From Dokdonella sp. (GTDB lineage: Bacteria > Pseudomonadota > Gammaproteobacteria > Xanthomonadales > Rhodanobacteraceae), in contig NZ_JAHCAP010000015.1 in assembly GCF_019634815.1 (NCBI RefSeq), forward strand, positions 18,473-82,472: a stretch of DNA of 64,000 bases, written 5' to 3'. Shown here in pieces: positions 27,949-37,321 of this stretch (its first letter is position 1; every line of letters begins with the position of its first letter). The notes under the pieces are model-generated. The model was not told where the DNA came from. It did not search any database and was given only the letters and a program-made list of their open reading frames with translations. The position numbers were made by a program, and so were the translations under genes.

Positions 27949-29208
27949 ATGAGCCAGGGCCGACTTCTGTACGCGCAGTCGGGCGGCGTCACCGCCGTCA
28001 TCAACACCACCGCCGCTGCGGTGATCGCCACCGCGCGTTCGCGCAAGCTGCCCGTGCTGGCGGCGCGCAACGGCATCATCGGTGCGCTGCGCGAGGACCT
28101 GATCGACACCACTCGCGAGAGCGCCGCCGCGATCCGCGCGCTGCGCCACACGCCCGGCGGCGCGTTCGGTTCCTGCCGTTACAAGCTCAAGTCGATCGAG
28201 CAGAACCGCGCGCAGTACGAGCGCCTGATCGCGGTGTTCAAGGCGCACGACATCCGCACCTTCCTCTACAACGGCGGCAACGATTCGGCCGATACCGCGC
28301 TCAAGATCTCGCAGGTCGGCCGCGAACTGGGCTACCCGGTCAATGTGATCGGCGTGCCCAAGACCGTCGACAACGATCTTGCTGTAACCGACTGCTGCCC
28401 GGGTTTCGGTTCGGTGGCCAAGTACACCGCGGTGTCGGTCGCCGAGGCCAGTCTCGATGTCGAGTCGATGTGCGCGTCCTCGACCAAGGTGTTCATCGTC
28501 GAGGTCATGGGGCGGCACGCGGGCTGGATTGCCGCGTCCGCGGGCATGGCTGCACGCAAGGCCGGTGATCCGCCGCAGCTGATCCTGTTTCCGGAAATCG
28601 CCTTCGACGAGGAGGCTTTCCTCGACCGCGTCAAGGCGACCGTCGCCAAGGTCGGCTATTGCACCGTGGTCGCTTCGGAAGGCCTGAAGAACGCGGCCGG
28701 TCAGTTCCTCGCCGAAGCCGGTACCCGCGATGCGTTTGGCCACAGCCAGCTCGGCGGTGTCGCCCCGGTGCTCGCGCAACGGGTCAAGCAGCAGCTCGGC
28801 TTCAAGGTTCACTGGGCACTGCCCGATTACCTGCAACGCTCGGCGCGTCATCTGGCCTCGAAGACCGACGTCGAGCACGCCTGGGCGGTGGGCAAGGCCG
28901 CGGTCGAATACGCGCTCGCAGGCAAGCATGCGGTGATGCCGGTGATCGTGCGCACCTCGGATGCGCCGTATCGCTGGAAGATCGAGCCGGCGCCGCTGGC
29001 GAAGATCGCCAACCACGAAAAGAAGCTGCCGAAGAACTACATCACTCGCGACGGCTACGGCATCACCGTCGCCGCGCGTCGCTACCTGGAGCCGCTGATC
29101 CGCGGCGAGGATGCGCCGCCCTACCTGCGCGATGGCCTGCCCGATTACGTGCGTCTGAAGAACGCGCCGGTGCGGCGCAAGCTGCCGGCGTATTCGATCA
29201 GCGATTGA
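27949..29208 (+). CDS. pfp: PPi-dependent 6-phosphofructokinase
   Basis: A 419-residue phosphofructokinase. Two residues mark it as PPi-type: Asp in the phosphate-donor motif GGNDSADTA (ATP enzymes have Gly there) and Lys in GVPKTVDNDL. Catalytic Asp and substrate residues are in that PKTVDNDL motif, and MGRHAGWIA follows. The family interconverts fructose-6-phosphate and fructose-1,6-bisphosphate with PPi, reversibly, in the cytoplasm. An AAGGA box lies about 9 nt upstream. PPi would be made or spent alongside the proton pyrophosphatase (32023-34074). Confidence 0.93.
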   Translation: MSQGRLLYAQSGGVTAVINTTAAAVIATARSRKLPVLAARNGIIGALREDLIDTTRESAAAIRALRHTPGGAFGSCRYKLKSIEQNRAQYERLIAVFKAHDIRTFLYNGGNDSADTALKISQVGRELGYPVNVIGVPKTVDNDLAVTDCCPGFGSVAKYTAVSVAEASLDVESMCASSTKVFIVEVMGRHAGWIAASAGMAARKAGDPPQLILFPEIAFDEEAFLDRVKATVAKVGYCTVVASEGLKNAAGQFLAEAGTRDAFGHSQLGGVAPVLAQRVKQQLGFKVHWALPDYLQRSARHLASKTDVEHAWAVGKAAVEYALAGKHAVMPVIVRTSDAPYRWKIEPAPLAKIANHEKKLPKNYITRDGYGITVAARRYLEPLIRGEDAPPYLRDGLPDYVRLKNAPVRRKLPAYSISD

Positions 29209-29242
29209 GCAGCGCCGCAGGGCTCCGGCGAGGCCAGGCGTT

Positions 29243-29872
29243 TCACGGCCACTCAGTCAGTCCCTCCAGTTCGTACAGCCGCTTCCAGCTCGGTCGCGCC
29301 TTGAGCGCGCTTGCCAGCGCGGCCAGATGCGGCCAGCTCGTCGCCGGGCGCGGCATGTTGCGCGACCAGCGCATCAGCATGAGCGCATAGAAATCGACCA
29401 GCCCGTGCTGTTCGCCGAGCAGGTGCGGGCCATGTTGGGCCAGATGTGCGTCGATATGGCTCCAGCATTTCTCGATGCCGATGCGCGCGGCGTGCTTGAT
29501 CGTCTCGGCGGCTTCGGGCAGGTGATCGCCGGGGAAGAACCATTGGCGGAACAATGGCTGCAGGGTATTGGCGAGATAGAACATCCACTGCAGGTAATCG
29601 GCGCGCTGCGGGCTGCCCGCGAGCGGCGCAAGGCGCGCATCGGGATGGCGTTCGGCCAGCAGCATCGCCAGCGCCGCGGCTTCGCCGTGCGGCTTGCCAT
29701 CCACGACGAGCGTCGGCACCACGCCCAGCGGATTGAGCGCGAGGTAGCGCGCTCCGTGTTGTTCGTCCTTGTCGAAGTCGACGCGTTCGAGCGTGTAGGG
29801 TGAGCCGATCTCGAGCAGGGCCAGATGCACGACGAGATTGGCCGAACCGGGCGAGAAGTAGAGCGTGTACAT
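29243..29872 (-). CDS. glutathione S-transferase family protein
   Basis: A 209-residue GST: thioredoxin-fold N-terminus (YTLYFSPGSANLVVHLAL) with the cis-Pro motif VVPTLVVDG, then a helical C-terminal domain (DFYALMLMRW). The Ser in SPGSAN may be the glutathione-activating residue, as in beta or similar classes; the substrate is unknown. The ATG at 29872 is chosen for GGAA 6 nt upstream. An open frame extends 9 codons further. Confidence 0.87.
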   Translation of the reverse strand: MYTLYFSPGSANLVVHLALLEIGSPYTLERVDFDKDEQHGARYLALNPLGVVPTLVVDGKPHGEAAALAMLLAERHPDARLAPLAGSPQRADYLQWMFYLANTLQPLFRQWFFPGDHLPEAAETIKHAARIGIEKCWSHIDAHLAQHGPHLLGEQHGLVDFYALMLMRWSRNMPRPATSWPHLAALASALKARPSWKRLYELEGLTEWP

Positions 29873-30016
29873 GGCAGGTTCCGTGTAGGGCGGGGTCATG
29901 GACGGCCAGGCGATCGCGATGCGACGGTCATCCTGCCACGCCGGCGTCGCGCCCGCAGCAGGGACGATCGCTGTGCGGCGATTTCCGCGAATCGCCCGCG
30001 CTCAACGCGATGTTAC

Positions 30017-30523
30017 TCAAGGCGGCGCGACGAATTCGTCGTCGCGCAGGCTGACGAAGATCAAGACACACAGGATCAGCATGAAGCAGCGGAACGCGCT
30101 TTCGCTGCCATTCCACTGGCTCGACATCCACATGCCGAACCATTCACCACCGATCGACATGAAACCGACCTGCCAGACGACGAAACCGAGGGTGAGGCCG
30201 CCGATTGCCCAGGCCTTGGCATGCTGGAAGCGTGTTGCCGCAGCGTGACGTTGGCGCCACATGCGCCAGGCGCCGAACCAGCAAAGCCCCGCGGTGATCG
30301 CCTCGCCGGCGATGATCGCGGCGTAGGCGAGATGCTGCAGCGCCGGCTGCTCGATCGCGCGCCAGCGGATCGTGCTGTCGGCGAAGATCGTGTCCATCGC
30401 CAGCACATGCTGGACGAAGGCGAGATTGCTGCCGTAATCGCTGAGATTGCCGAACGCGACCAGACTCGCATACAGCGCCACCGCGGCAACGCACGTACAT
30501 TTGGACCAGCGCAGGATCAGCAT
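30017..30523 (-). CDS. DUF2165 family membrane protein
   Basis: A 168-residue protein with about four membrane segments. FGNLSDYGSNLAFVQHVLAMDTIF and IRWRAIEQPALQHLAYAAII fit the DUF2165 family, small inner-membrane proteins of unknown function. The second ATG (30523) is chosen because GGAG lies 7 nt upstream; the ATG six bases earlier has it only 1 nt away. The hydrophobic N-terminus is a membrane helix, not a cleaved signal. Confidence 0.82.
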   Translation of the reverse strand: MLILRWSKCTCVAAVALYASLVAFGNLSDYGSNLAFVQHVLAMDTIFADSTIRWRAIEQPALQHLAYAAIIAGEAITAGLCWFGAWRMWRQRHAAATRFQHAKAWAIGGLTLGFVVWQVGFMSIGGEWFGMWMSSQWNGSESAFRCFMLILCVLIFVSLRDDEFVAPP

Positions 30524-30583
30524 CGGCATGCTCCGCAGCGACTCACCGCCGATTCCAAGGTTCCGGCGCGCGGTGGGCGAGTC

Positions 30584-31825
30584 TCAATGATTGGGGTAGA
30601 GGATAGGGAAGGCCCAGCCCGCCGGACCGCTCACCGTGACATCGGCATTGAGCACGGAATAGCTGGCCGGCATCAGCGAGAATTTCGGTGAGGGCGCCTG
30701 CGTGCTCAGGTCGCTGAACAGATTGCCGCCGTCTTCCATGTCATTGGCCTGGCCGGTGAGTTCATAGCGTTCGAACACGTAGGGCAAGCCTTCGGAATAC
30801 AAGGGATCGGGATTGCTCGAAACATGGAAATGCAGATGCGGCTCGCTGGTGTTGCCGCTGTTGCCCAGCCGCGCGATCAGCTGGCCGCGCTGCACCGGCT
30901 GGCCGACGCGCACGCGCAGGCTGCCCGGTTGCAGATGTGCATAGAACGCGAAATGCCCGCCGCCGATGTCCTGCATGATGTAGTTGCCGCCGGCCATCTC
31001 GACGGTCGGATTGGGTGGATTGCGCGGTGGCGTGCTCTCGGGCATGCCGTCGCGGATGCCGGCGATGACGCCGTCCGCGACCGCGATGATCTCCTCGCCC
31101 CAGGCCAGATAGCTCGCGTTGCGGTCGAGCGGACCGATTGCGCGGCGCGCCTGGTCGTCGACCTTGACCCAGTCGATCGCGTAGCGCTCGGGGGCGCTGA
31201 ACTGGCCGACGATCACCGAGCCATCGGCCCTGCGGCCGGGGATCAGCGTGCGCCGGTGCGTGCCGAAATCGTTGGCCGAATCGCCCGCGACCCAACCGGT
31301 GCCGCGAAACGGCAAGCCGACCATCACCGGCGCGGCGCGTGAAATCGCCGACTCGGTCGTGGCGGTGCTGCGAGTGCTTGCGCCAGCGCTGCAGGCGGTG
31401 CTGTCGACTTCGTGCTGCAGGCGCGCGGGCAGCGGCAGGTTGTTGTCGAAGGCGAGAAAGAAGTAGACCACCGCGCCGCCGCCGGCGGGCAGGTCGACCG
31501 GATGAATCCGCGTCTGGCCCGCGGCTGGATTGGGGAGGGGCTGCATCTGCGCGTCGTAGACCAGCGTGTTGGGCGCAATCGAGCTGCCCTGGTAACGACG
31601 CAGTGCTTCACCATCGCCGAATGCGCGCACATCGACGATGCGCGCGCACGCGCCGCTGAAATTGCGCACTGCCAGTTCGTAGACCAGCACGCGGCCATTG
31701 GGGGTGGGCAGCGGCGAAGGGATGTGGTGGATCTCGGCAGTGAGCGTGCCGGCCTCGGCAAACCCGGCGGTGAGGGCCAGCAGGCAGGCCAGGAACGAGC
31801 GGGGATCTGGACGAATCGGCGTCAT
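30584..31825 (-). CDS. secreted M23 (LytM-type) metallopeptidase-like protein
   Basis: A 413-residue protein with a signal peptide (cleavage near AEA-G). An N-terminal beta-rich domain of about 180 residues precedes the M23 domain. Zinc ligands: THRRTLI (His), AIDWVKV (Asp), and EPHLHFHV (HxH). The domain has YIMQDIGGGHFAFYAHLQPGSL and GNSGNTSEPHLHFH. The family cleaves peptidoglycan cross-bridges, though some members are inactive regulators. The ATG at 31825 lacks a good ribosome site. No partner is adjacent. Confidence 0.85.
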   Translation of the reverse strand: MTPIRPDPRSFLACLLALTAGFAEAGTLTAEIHHIPSPLPTPNGRVLVYELAVRNFSGACARIVDVRAFGDGEALRRYQGSSIAPNTLVYDAQMQPLPNPAAGQTRIHPVDLPAGGGAVVYFFLAFDNNLPLPARLQHEVDSTACSAGASTRSTATTESAISRAAPVMVGLPFRGTGWVAGDSANDFGTHRRTLIPGRRADGSVIVGQFSAPERYAIDWVKVDDQARRAIGPLDRNASYLAWGEEIIAVADGVIAGIRDGMPESTPPRNPPNPTVEMAGGNYIMQDIGGGHFAFYAHLQPGSLRVRVGQPVQRGQLIARLGNSGNTSEPHLHFHVSSNPDPLYSEGLPYVFERYELTGQANDMEDGGNLFSDLSTQAPSPKFSLMPASYSVLNADVTVSGPAGWAFPILYPNH

Positions 31826-32022
31826 GGGGCGAGACCGTGGCGATGGGTGAAATGAGACATGCCAGCAAACGCGCACGTTCGCAAGGACGAGGATCATCGC
31901 CGCTCATTGGCGCCGCCTCAAGTCGCATCGGCGCTACCTGAACGCAGGCCAGACGGTATACTTGCCGCGTTTTGCCCCAACTTTTGCCGTATTTCCACGT
32001 CCTTGATACCGAGGGGAAGTCG

Positions 32023-34074
32023 ATGTCGTTCAGTCAACACGGTTTGTGGATCGCGCTGGCCTGTGCCGTGCTCGCGATCGTTTATGGCGCCTGGTCGATC
32101 CGCTGGATCCTGGCCAAGCCGGCCGGCAATGAGCGCATGCAGGAGATCGCCGCGGCGATCCAGGAAGGCGCGCGTGCCTATCTCAATCGCCAGTACCGCA
32201 CGATCGCCATCGTCGGCGTGGTGCTGCTGGTGATCATCGGATTCGCGCTCGACTGGCAGACGGCGATCGGCTTTGCGATCGGCGCGGTGCTCTCGGGTCT
32301 GACCGGCTACATCGGCATGAACATCTCGGTGCGTGCCAACGTGCGCACGGCCGAGGCCGCGCGCGGCGGCATTCCCGCGGCGCTCGCGGTCGCCTTCCGC
32401 GGCGGCGCGATCACCGGCATGCTGGTGGTGGGCCTGGCCCTGCTCGGCGTTGCCGGCTACTACGTCGGCTTGCTCAAGTTCGGCAGCACGCCCGATCAGG
32501 CGCTGCATGCCTTGGTCGGCCTGGCCTTCGGCTCTTCGCTGATCTCGATCTTCGCGCGTCTGGGCGGCGGCATCTTCACCAAGGGCGCCGACGTCGGCGC
32601 CGACCTCGTCGGCAAGGTCGAGGCGGGCATTCCCGAGGACGATCCGCGCAACCCGGCGGTGATCGCCGACAACGTCGGTGACAACGTCGGCGACTGCGCC
32701 GGCATGGCCGCCGACCTGTTCGAAACCTACGCGGTGACCCTGGTCGCGACGATGCTGCTCGGCGGCGTGATGGCGACCCAGGCCGGCCCCAACGGCGTGC
32801 TCTATCCGCTGGTGATCGGCGGCGTGTCGATCATCGCCTCGATCATCGGCACCTTCTTCGTCAAGCATTCCGGCGGCAAGATCATGAACGCGCTGTACAA
32901 GGGCGTGATCGTTTCCGGCGTGCTTGCGCTGCTGGCCTTCATCCCGGTCACCCAGGAGCTCATGGCCGGCAGTCAGTACGGCGTGTGGAACGTGTTCGGC
33001 TGCGCCGTGATCGGCCTCGTCCTGACTGGCGCGATGGTCATCATCACCGAGTACTACACCGCGACCGAATACGGCCCGGTGCGGCATGTCGCCAAGGCTT
33101 CGACCACGGGCCATGCCACCAACATCATTGCCGGCATCGGCATCTCGATGAAGTCGACCGCCTGGCCGGTGCTGGCCGTGTGCGCGGCGATCTGGGGCGC
33201 CTACTACCTCGCCGAGCTGTATGGCATTGCCATCGCCGCGACCGCGATGCTGTCGATGACCGGCATGATCGTCGCGCTCGACGCCTACGGTCCGATCACC
33301 GACAACGCCGGTGGCATCGCCGAGATGGCCGAGCTGCCCAAGGAAGTGCGCGCGGTCACCGATCCGCTCGATGCGGTGGGCAACACCACCAAGGCAGTGA
33401 CCAAGGGCTACGCGATCGGTTCGGCGGGTCTGGCCGCGCTGGTGCTGTTCGCCGACTACACCCACAAGCTCGGCGTCGAGCACCCGGGCCAGGTCTTCAC
33501 CTTCGACATCTCCAACCACTACGTGATCATCGGCCTGCTCATCGGCGGCCTGATCCCCTACCTGTTCGGTGCGATGGCGATGGAAGCGGTCGGCCGCGCC
33601 GCCGGTGCGGTGGTCGAGGAAGTGCGCCGCCAGTTCCGCGAGATCAAGGGCATCATGGACGGCAGCGGCAAGCCGCAGTACGACAAGGCGGTCGACCTGC
33701 TGACCAAGGCCGCGATCAAGGAAATGATGATTCCCTCGCTGCTGCCGGTGCTGGTGCCGATCATCGTCGCCTTCGGTTTCCGTTGGCTCGGTGGTCCGCT
33801 CGCTGGCGTGCAGGCGCTCGGCGGCATGCTCATCGGCACCATCGTCACCGGCCTGTTCGTGGCGATCTCGATGACCACCGGCGGCGGTGCCTGGGACAAC
33901 GCCAAGAAGTACATCGAAGACGGAAACTTCGGCGGCAAGGGCTCGGATGCGCACAAGGCCGCGGTCACCGGCGACACCGTGGGCGATCCCTACAAGGACA
34001 CCGCCGGCCCGGCCGTGAACCCGCTGATCAAGATCATCAACATCGTCGCCCTGCTGCTGGTGCCGCTGTTGTAG
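32023..34074 (+). CDS. hppA: K+-independent proton-pumping pyrophosphatase
   Basis: A 683-residue membrane protein, about 16 helices, that hydrolyses PPi and pumps H+ out (or uses the gradient to make PPi). Substrate motifs: [20 protein letters not shown], then [19 protein letters not shown]. In [16 protein letters not shown], Lys and Thr sit where K+-dependent enzymes have Ala and Gly, so it should be K+-independent. GAGGGGAAG lies 4 nt before the ATG at 32023. It fits with the PPi-PFK nearby. A terminator follows the stop. Confidence 0.95.
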   Translation: MSFSQHGLWIALACAVLAIVYGAWSIRWILAKPAGNERMQEIAAAIQEGARAYLNRQYRTIAIVGVVLLVIIGFALDWQTAIGFAIGAVLSGLTGYIGMNISVRANVRTAEAARGGIPAALAVAFRGGAITGMLVVGLALLGVAGYYVGLLKFGSTPDQALHALVGLAFGSSLISIFARLGGGIFTKGADVGADLVGKVEAGIPEDDPRNPAVIADNVGDNVGDCAGMAADLFETYAVTLVATMLLGGVMATQAGPNGVLYPLVIGGVSIIASIIGTFFVKHSGGKIMNALYKGVIVSGVLALLAFIPVTQELMAGSQYGVWNVFGCAVIGLVLTGAMVIITEYYTATEYGPVRHVAKASTTGHATNIIAGIGISMKSTAWPVLAVCAAIWGAYYLAELYGIAIAATAMLSMTGMIVALDAYGPITDNAGGIAEMAELPKEVRAVTDPLDAVGNTTKAVTKGYAIGSAGLAALVLFADYTHKLGVEHPGQVFTFDISNHYVIIGLLIGGLIPYLFGAMAMEAVGRAAGAVVEEVRRQFREIKGIMDGSGKPQYDKAVDLLTKAAIKEMMIPSLLPVLVPIIVAFGFRWLGGPLAGVQALGGMLIGTIVTGLFVAISMTTGGGAWDNAKKYIEDGNFGGKGSDAHKAAVTGDTVGDPYKDTAGPAVNPLIKIINIVALLLVPLL

Positions 34075-34101
34075 TCGAAGATCACATTGGATCCAAGCAA
34101 G

Positions 34102-34124
34102 AGCCCGGCGCAAGCCGGGCTTTT
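34102..34124 (+). terminator. intrinsic terminator after hppA
   Basis: An 8-bp stem AGCCCGGC / GCCGGGCT with a GCAA loop, followed by TTTT. It sits 28 nt past the hppA stop and matches a rho-independent terminator. Confidence 0.85.
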
Positions 34125-34235
34125 GCTTTCATGCGGCATGCTCGAATTGTCGGCTCCGCGCTCGCGAGGCGACTCTTCTTAAACCTTTCCACGCCCGCTT
34201 GCGTCTCATGGACGTTCCCTCAACGGAGTTGCGCC

Positions 34236-35093
34236 ATGTACCGTGTCCTTGCCATCGCCGCGCTGCTCGCGGCGCTCGTTTCCGGTCGCGCCCTTGCCGA
34301 TGACTGCAAGTTCAGCGAGCAGCGCGACTTCGACGTCGATGCGGCGTCCCTCAAGACCCTCGCACTCGACCTGGGCGCCAGTGATGCGACGATCGAAGGA
34401 GTCGCCGGGCTCACGAAGGTCGAAGTGCGTGGGCGCATCTGTGCATCGAGCAAGGAAGGACTTGCGCCATTCCAGGTCGAGCACAAGCGCGAGGGCGATC
34501 GCCTCATCGTTACCGCGCGCCATGAGAGCAGCGCGGTCAATATCAGCATTGGCGGGGTCCGTTACGCAGGGCTCAAGCTCGCCGTGCGCATGCCCAGGGA
34601 CCTCGCGCTGAAGGTCGATGCCGCAGCGGGTGATGTCGATGTCAGCAGCGTGGCGAGCCTGGATTTCAAGTCGTCCGCGGGTGATCTCAAGCTCAACGAC
34701 ATTGCCGGCGCCGTCGTCCTCGATCTGGCTGCCGGCGATGTCGAGGGGGGCGGTCTGGGCTCGCTCGAAGTCAAGCGCGCCGCAGCGGGCGACATCAAGC
34801 TGCATGACGTGCATGGCGATGCACGCCTGGCGGGAATCAGTGCCGGTGACCTGCACCTGGACAAGGTCGGCGGCTCGGTCGAGATCGGCAACATCGATAC
34901 CGGCGACGTCCGCCTCGGTCAGATCGCGCATGACGTGCGGGTCCAATCGCTGGGTACGGGCGATCTGGACGTTGACGGGGTCGGTGGCGACCTGGTGGTG
35001 CGCTCGCATGGTCTGGGCGACATCACGCACCGCAACGTGCGCGGCAAGGTCGAGGTCCCGCGCGATTCGATGGGTGAGGACTCCGACGATTGA
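34236..35093 (+). CDS. secreted GDV/GDL-repeat protein (DUF4097-like adhesin)
   Basis: A 285-residue protein with a signal peptide (residues 1-21, cleavage after ALA). From about residue 125 it is built of short repeats, each with GD and a hydrophobic pair (AAGDVDVSS, SAGDLKLND, AAGDIKLHD, SAGDLHLDK, DTGDVRLGQ, GTGDLDVDG), the pattern of a beta-solenoid or DUF4097 putative adhesin. The C-terminus is acidic (MGEDSDD). GGAG lies 7 nt before the ATG. A shortened copy lies at 40408. It directly precedes a pgk 5' fragment. Confidence 0.85.
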   Translation: MYRVLAIAALLAALVSGRALADDCKFSEQRDFDVDAASLKTLALDLGASDATIEGVAGLTKVEVRGRICASSKEGLAPFQVEHKREGDRLIVTARHESSAVNISIGGVRYAGLKLAVRMPRDLALKVDAAAGDVDVSSVASLDFKSSAGDLKLNDIAGAVVLDLAAGDVEGGGLGSLEVKRAAAGDIKLHDVHGDARLAGISAGDLHLDKVGGSVEIGNIDTGDVRLGQIAHDVRVQSLGTGDLDVDGVGGDLVVRSHGLGDITHRNVRGKVEVPRDSMGEDSDD

Positions 35094-35107
35094 GCGGCGC
35101 AGGAACC

Positions 35108-35132
35108 CGCCAGCGCGCACCGGGCGCTGGCG
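35108..35132. terminator. hairpin after the DUF4097-like gene
   Basis: A 9-bp perfect stem (35108-35116 with 35124-35132) with a 7-nt loop, 15 nt past the stop. No T-run follows. A 10-bp hairpin of different sequence occurs after the second copy of the gene. Confidence 0.45.
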
Positions 35133-35231
35133 CGGTGCTCGCGCACGGGCGCTGCGGCGTGCGAGCCATTGCGCTTTGAGGCCCGCGCCCTTGTAACGGC
35201 GCGTTTCCCCCACTGGAAACCTGTCATCGCC

Positions 35232-35303
35232 ATGCTGCGCATGAGTGACTTCGATCTCGCCGGCAAGCGCCTGCTGATCCGCGAGGATCTGAACGTGCCG
35301 ATC
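35232..35303 (+). pseudogene. pgk 5' fragment, duplicated
   Basis: Starting with an ATG at 35232, 24 codons (MLRMSDFDLAGKRLLIREDL...) match the start of the intact pgk at 41376 almost residue for residue (22 aligned positions from RM onward, three differences). The roughly 40 bases before the ATG also resemble the pgk leader. After NVPI the similarity ends and a REP-like repeat follows. It is a relic of a duplication, not a gene. Confidence 0.85.
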
Positions 35304-35350
35304 GGCAGCCGCGACGGCTCCCGCAAGGTCGCATCTGCGGCCGGTGTTGC

Positions 35351-35430
35351 GATGTGGGAGCCGGTTGTGGGAGCGGGTGCACCGACGAAGGTTTTCCGTG
35401 TCGGTTCGCGGTTCGCCCCGCTCCCACAAG
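35351..35430. repeat. REP-like inverted repeat
   Basis: A perfect 13-bp inverted repeat (35363-35375 with 35415-35427; core TGTGGGAGCGGG) with a 39-nt loop, and a third GTGGGAGC copy at 35352. It resembles the GTGGGAGCGGG REP/BIME elements common in Xanthomonas and Pseudomonas. It lies between the pgk fragment and the beta-helix gene, at a duplication breakpoint. No transposase (RAYT) is seen nearby. Confidence 0.7.
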
Positions 35431-35446
35431 CTCCATTAACAGACGC

Positions 35447-37195
35447 TCAGCGGGCGATGCCGTAGGTCCAGCCGGCAGTCCAGTCGTCGTTGCGGTCACG
35501 GAAGGCGCCGATGTAGGGTGCCGGCGCAAAGAAAGCGTCGTCGGTGACCAATCGGCCATCGTGCAGCGGCGAGCCGGGCGCCGGCAGGAAGCCGACGAGC
35601 TGCGGATTGCCGCTGCCATTGCCGGCCCCGCTGTCGAACAGGGCCTTGGCCGCCCCGGGAACGCCGTTGCTGCCGTCGGCGACTGGCGTGGTGCAATTGA
35701 GCCAGGTATGGTCGAGGCTGAGATTGGGGCCGCCGACCAAGGCGGCGGTGGCGGCGTTGGCGACCATGAGGCAGGCCTTGCCGGTCTTGTTGAAGTCGCT
35801 GACGAGCAGGTTGCTGAGGTGGCCGCCGGTGCCTTCCTTGAGGTGCACGCCGTTGCCACCCCCGCTGCCGTTGCCGATCAGGGTCACGTTCGACCAGCGC
35901 GGAATCGTGCGTGGCGAGGCATCGTGATTGTCGGCCTGATTGGATGACTCGAAGCCATTGTCGTCGCCGAGGCCGAGCGAGGCGTTGGCCCACTTCGAAA
36001 ATGCGAACTGGACCTTGCCGTTCCAGCCCTCGTCCCAATCGAAGCCGTCGTCACCGACTTCGTAGGAAATCAGGTACTTCGCGTTCACGGTGCCACCGAA
36101 CCACTCGAAACCGTCGTCTTTGCCGCGGTAGGACTGCAGGTGTTCGAGTACGGTGCCGTCACCGACTGCCTGGAAGGTGAACGAATTGACTTCGCGGCCC
36201 TCGGTGAAGACATATCCGGCATAGCGGGCCTGGACGTAGCGCAGACTGCCTGAGCTGTCGTGCGGGTTGCTGCCGCCATAGCGCAGGGCTGGATTGAACT
36301 CGCTGCGGCAGTCGAACGGCGCCGCGGCGCATTTGTTGTTTGGGGCGTTGCCCGACAGCACGATGCCACCCCAATCTCCGGGCGCAGGCGTCTGCCCGAG
36401 CTGCCCGTCGCGCGGACTGGTGAAAATGATGGGTGCGTTGGGCGTGCCGTTGGCGACCAGCTTCGAGCCCGGATTCACGTAGAGATAGTCGGCGCTGTCG
36501 CCACTGCCGGTTACGAGGGTGCCTGGCTCGATGGTTACGGTCGCGCTGGCGGTGTTGTCACCGCCCACGGTAACCAGGCCTTCCAGTTGCCAGGTGGTGT
36601 CATTGGTGAGGGTCAGGTCGGAGGTGATGGTGCCGCTCAGCACGCAACTGCGCGGCAGGCTGCCGGGGCGGGTGCCGGTTGGACAGGTGGTGAAAGCCCG
36701 GGTATAGGCACATCCCACCTTGTCTTGCGTCACCAGGTTCTGCAGCGGGTTGGCCGTCCAGGTCATCGGCTGCAGCCCGCTGCCTGCGGCGGGCGTCACC
36801 TTCACTGTCGCTGCGCTGCAGCTGTGGAATTCGACATCGACGGTGCCGAACGCGCGCTGGGTGGGGGTTTCGTTGCCGGCGCCATTGAAGGTGCCGCCCG
36901 TGAAAGCGTACAGCTCGGCGCTGCGGGTGAACTCGAATTCACCGAACGTGGGCGACGCGGTCACCCAGATCGGATTGCCTTGGCTGTCGTAGAGGTAGCC
37001 CGACACGTACAGGGTCTTGTTGCCATTGGAAGCCGACAGCACGTCGAATACCCAACCACGCGCCGAAGCGGGGTGGCTGAGGTCGGCCCAGCCGCCATCA
37101 AAGGCATCGGACAGGGTCAGCGCCGCGTGGGCCTGGCCCACCGCGAGCGCGCCAAGGAGCGCGCCCGTCAGAATCTGCTTGTTGATGAACTTCAT
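35447..37195 (-). CDS. secreted right-handed beta-helix protein, TonB-receptor neighbour
   Basis: A 582-residue protein with a signal peptide (cleavage near AHA-A). The first third is a beta-rich domain; a beta-helix follows, with DWGGIVLSG, LRYVQARYAGYVF, KDDGFEWFGGTVNAKYLIS and GDDGFDWDEGW, a pattern known from secreted proteins that often lie beside TonB-dependent receptors. Function unknown: perhaps a surface ligand-binding partner. The TonB receptor is immediately upstream in the same direction. There is no IFxDGFE tail. It lies between the two pgk copies. Confidence 0.75.
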   Translation of the reverse strand: MKFINKQILTGALLGALAVGQAHAALTLSDAFDGGWADLSHPASARGWVFDVLSASNGNKTLYVSGYLYDSQGNPIWVTASPTFGEFEFTRSAELYAFTGGTFNGAGNETPTQRAFGTVDVEFHSCSAATVKVTPAAGSGLQPMTWTANPLQNLVTQDKVGCAYTRAFTTCPTGTRPGSLPRSCVLSGTITSDLTLTNDTTWQLEGLVTVGGDNTASATVTIEPGTLVTGSGDSADYLYVNPGSKLVANGTPNAPIIFTSPRDGQLGQTPAPGDWGGIVLSGNAPNNKCAAAPFDCRSEFNPALRYGGSNPHDSSGSLRYVQARYAGYVFTEGREVNSFTFQAVGDGTVLEHLQSYRGKDDGFEWFGGTVNAKYLISYEVGDDGFDWDEGWNGKVQFAFSKWANASLGLGDDNGFESSNQADNHDASPRTIPRWSNVTLIGNGSGGGNGVHLKEGTGGHLSNLLVSDFNKTGKACLMVANAATAALVGGPNLSLDHTWLNCTTPVADGSNGVPGAAKALFDSGAGNGSGNPQLVGFLPAPGSPLHDGRLVTDDAFFAPAPYIGAFRDRNDDWTAGWTYGIAR

Positions 37196-37321
37196 CGGAA
37201 ATTTCCTCGGTTGAACGAAGGGAGCGGTGGGCGCACATGGCGCCGTGGTCGCCGTCCGTCAGCGTAGGGACGGCATGTGACAGCACGGTCGCAGGTGCCT
37301 TGCAGGCGTGTGGCAGCGGCC

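Noticed and set aside
31918..34113. A 731-codon open frame on the strand opposite the proton pyrophosphatase
   Set aside because: It lies antisense to hppA, has Arg/His/Gln/Asp-rich composition from reverse-strand GC bias, and has no ribosome site.
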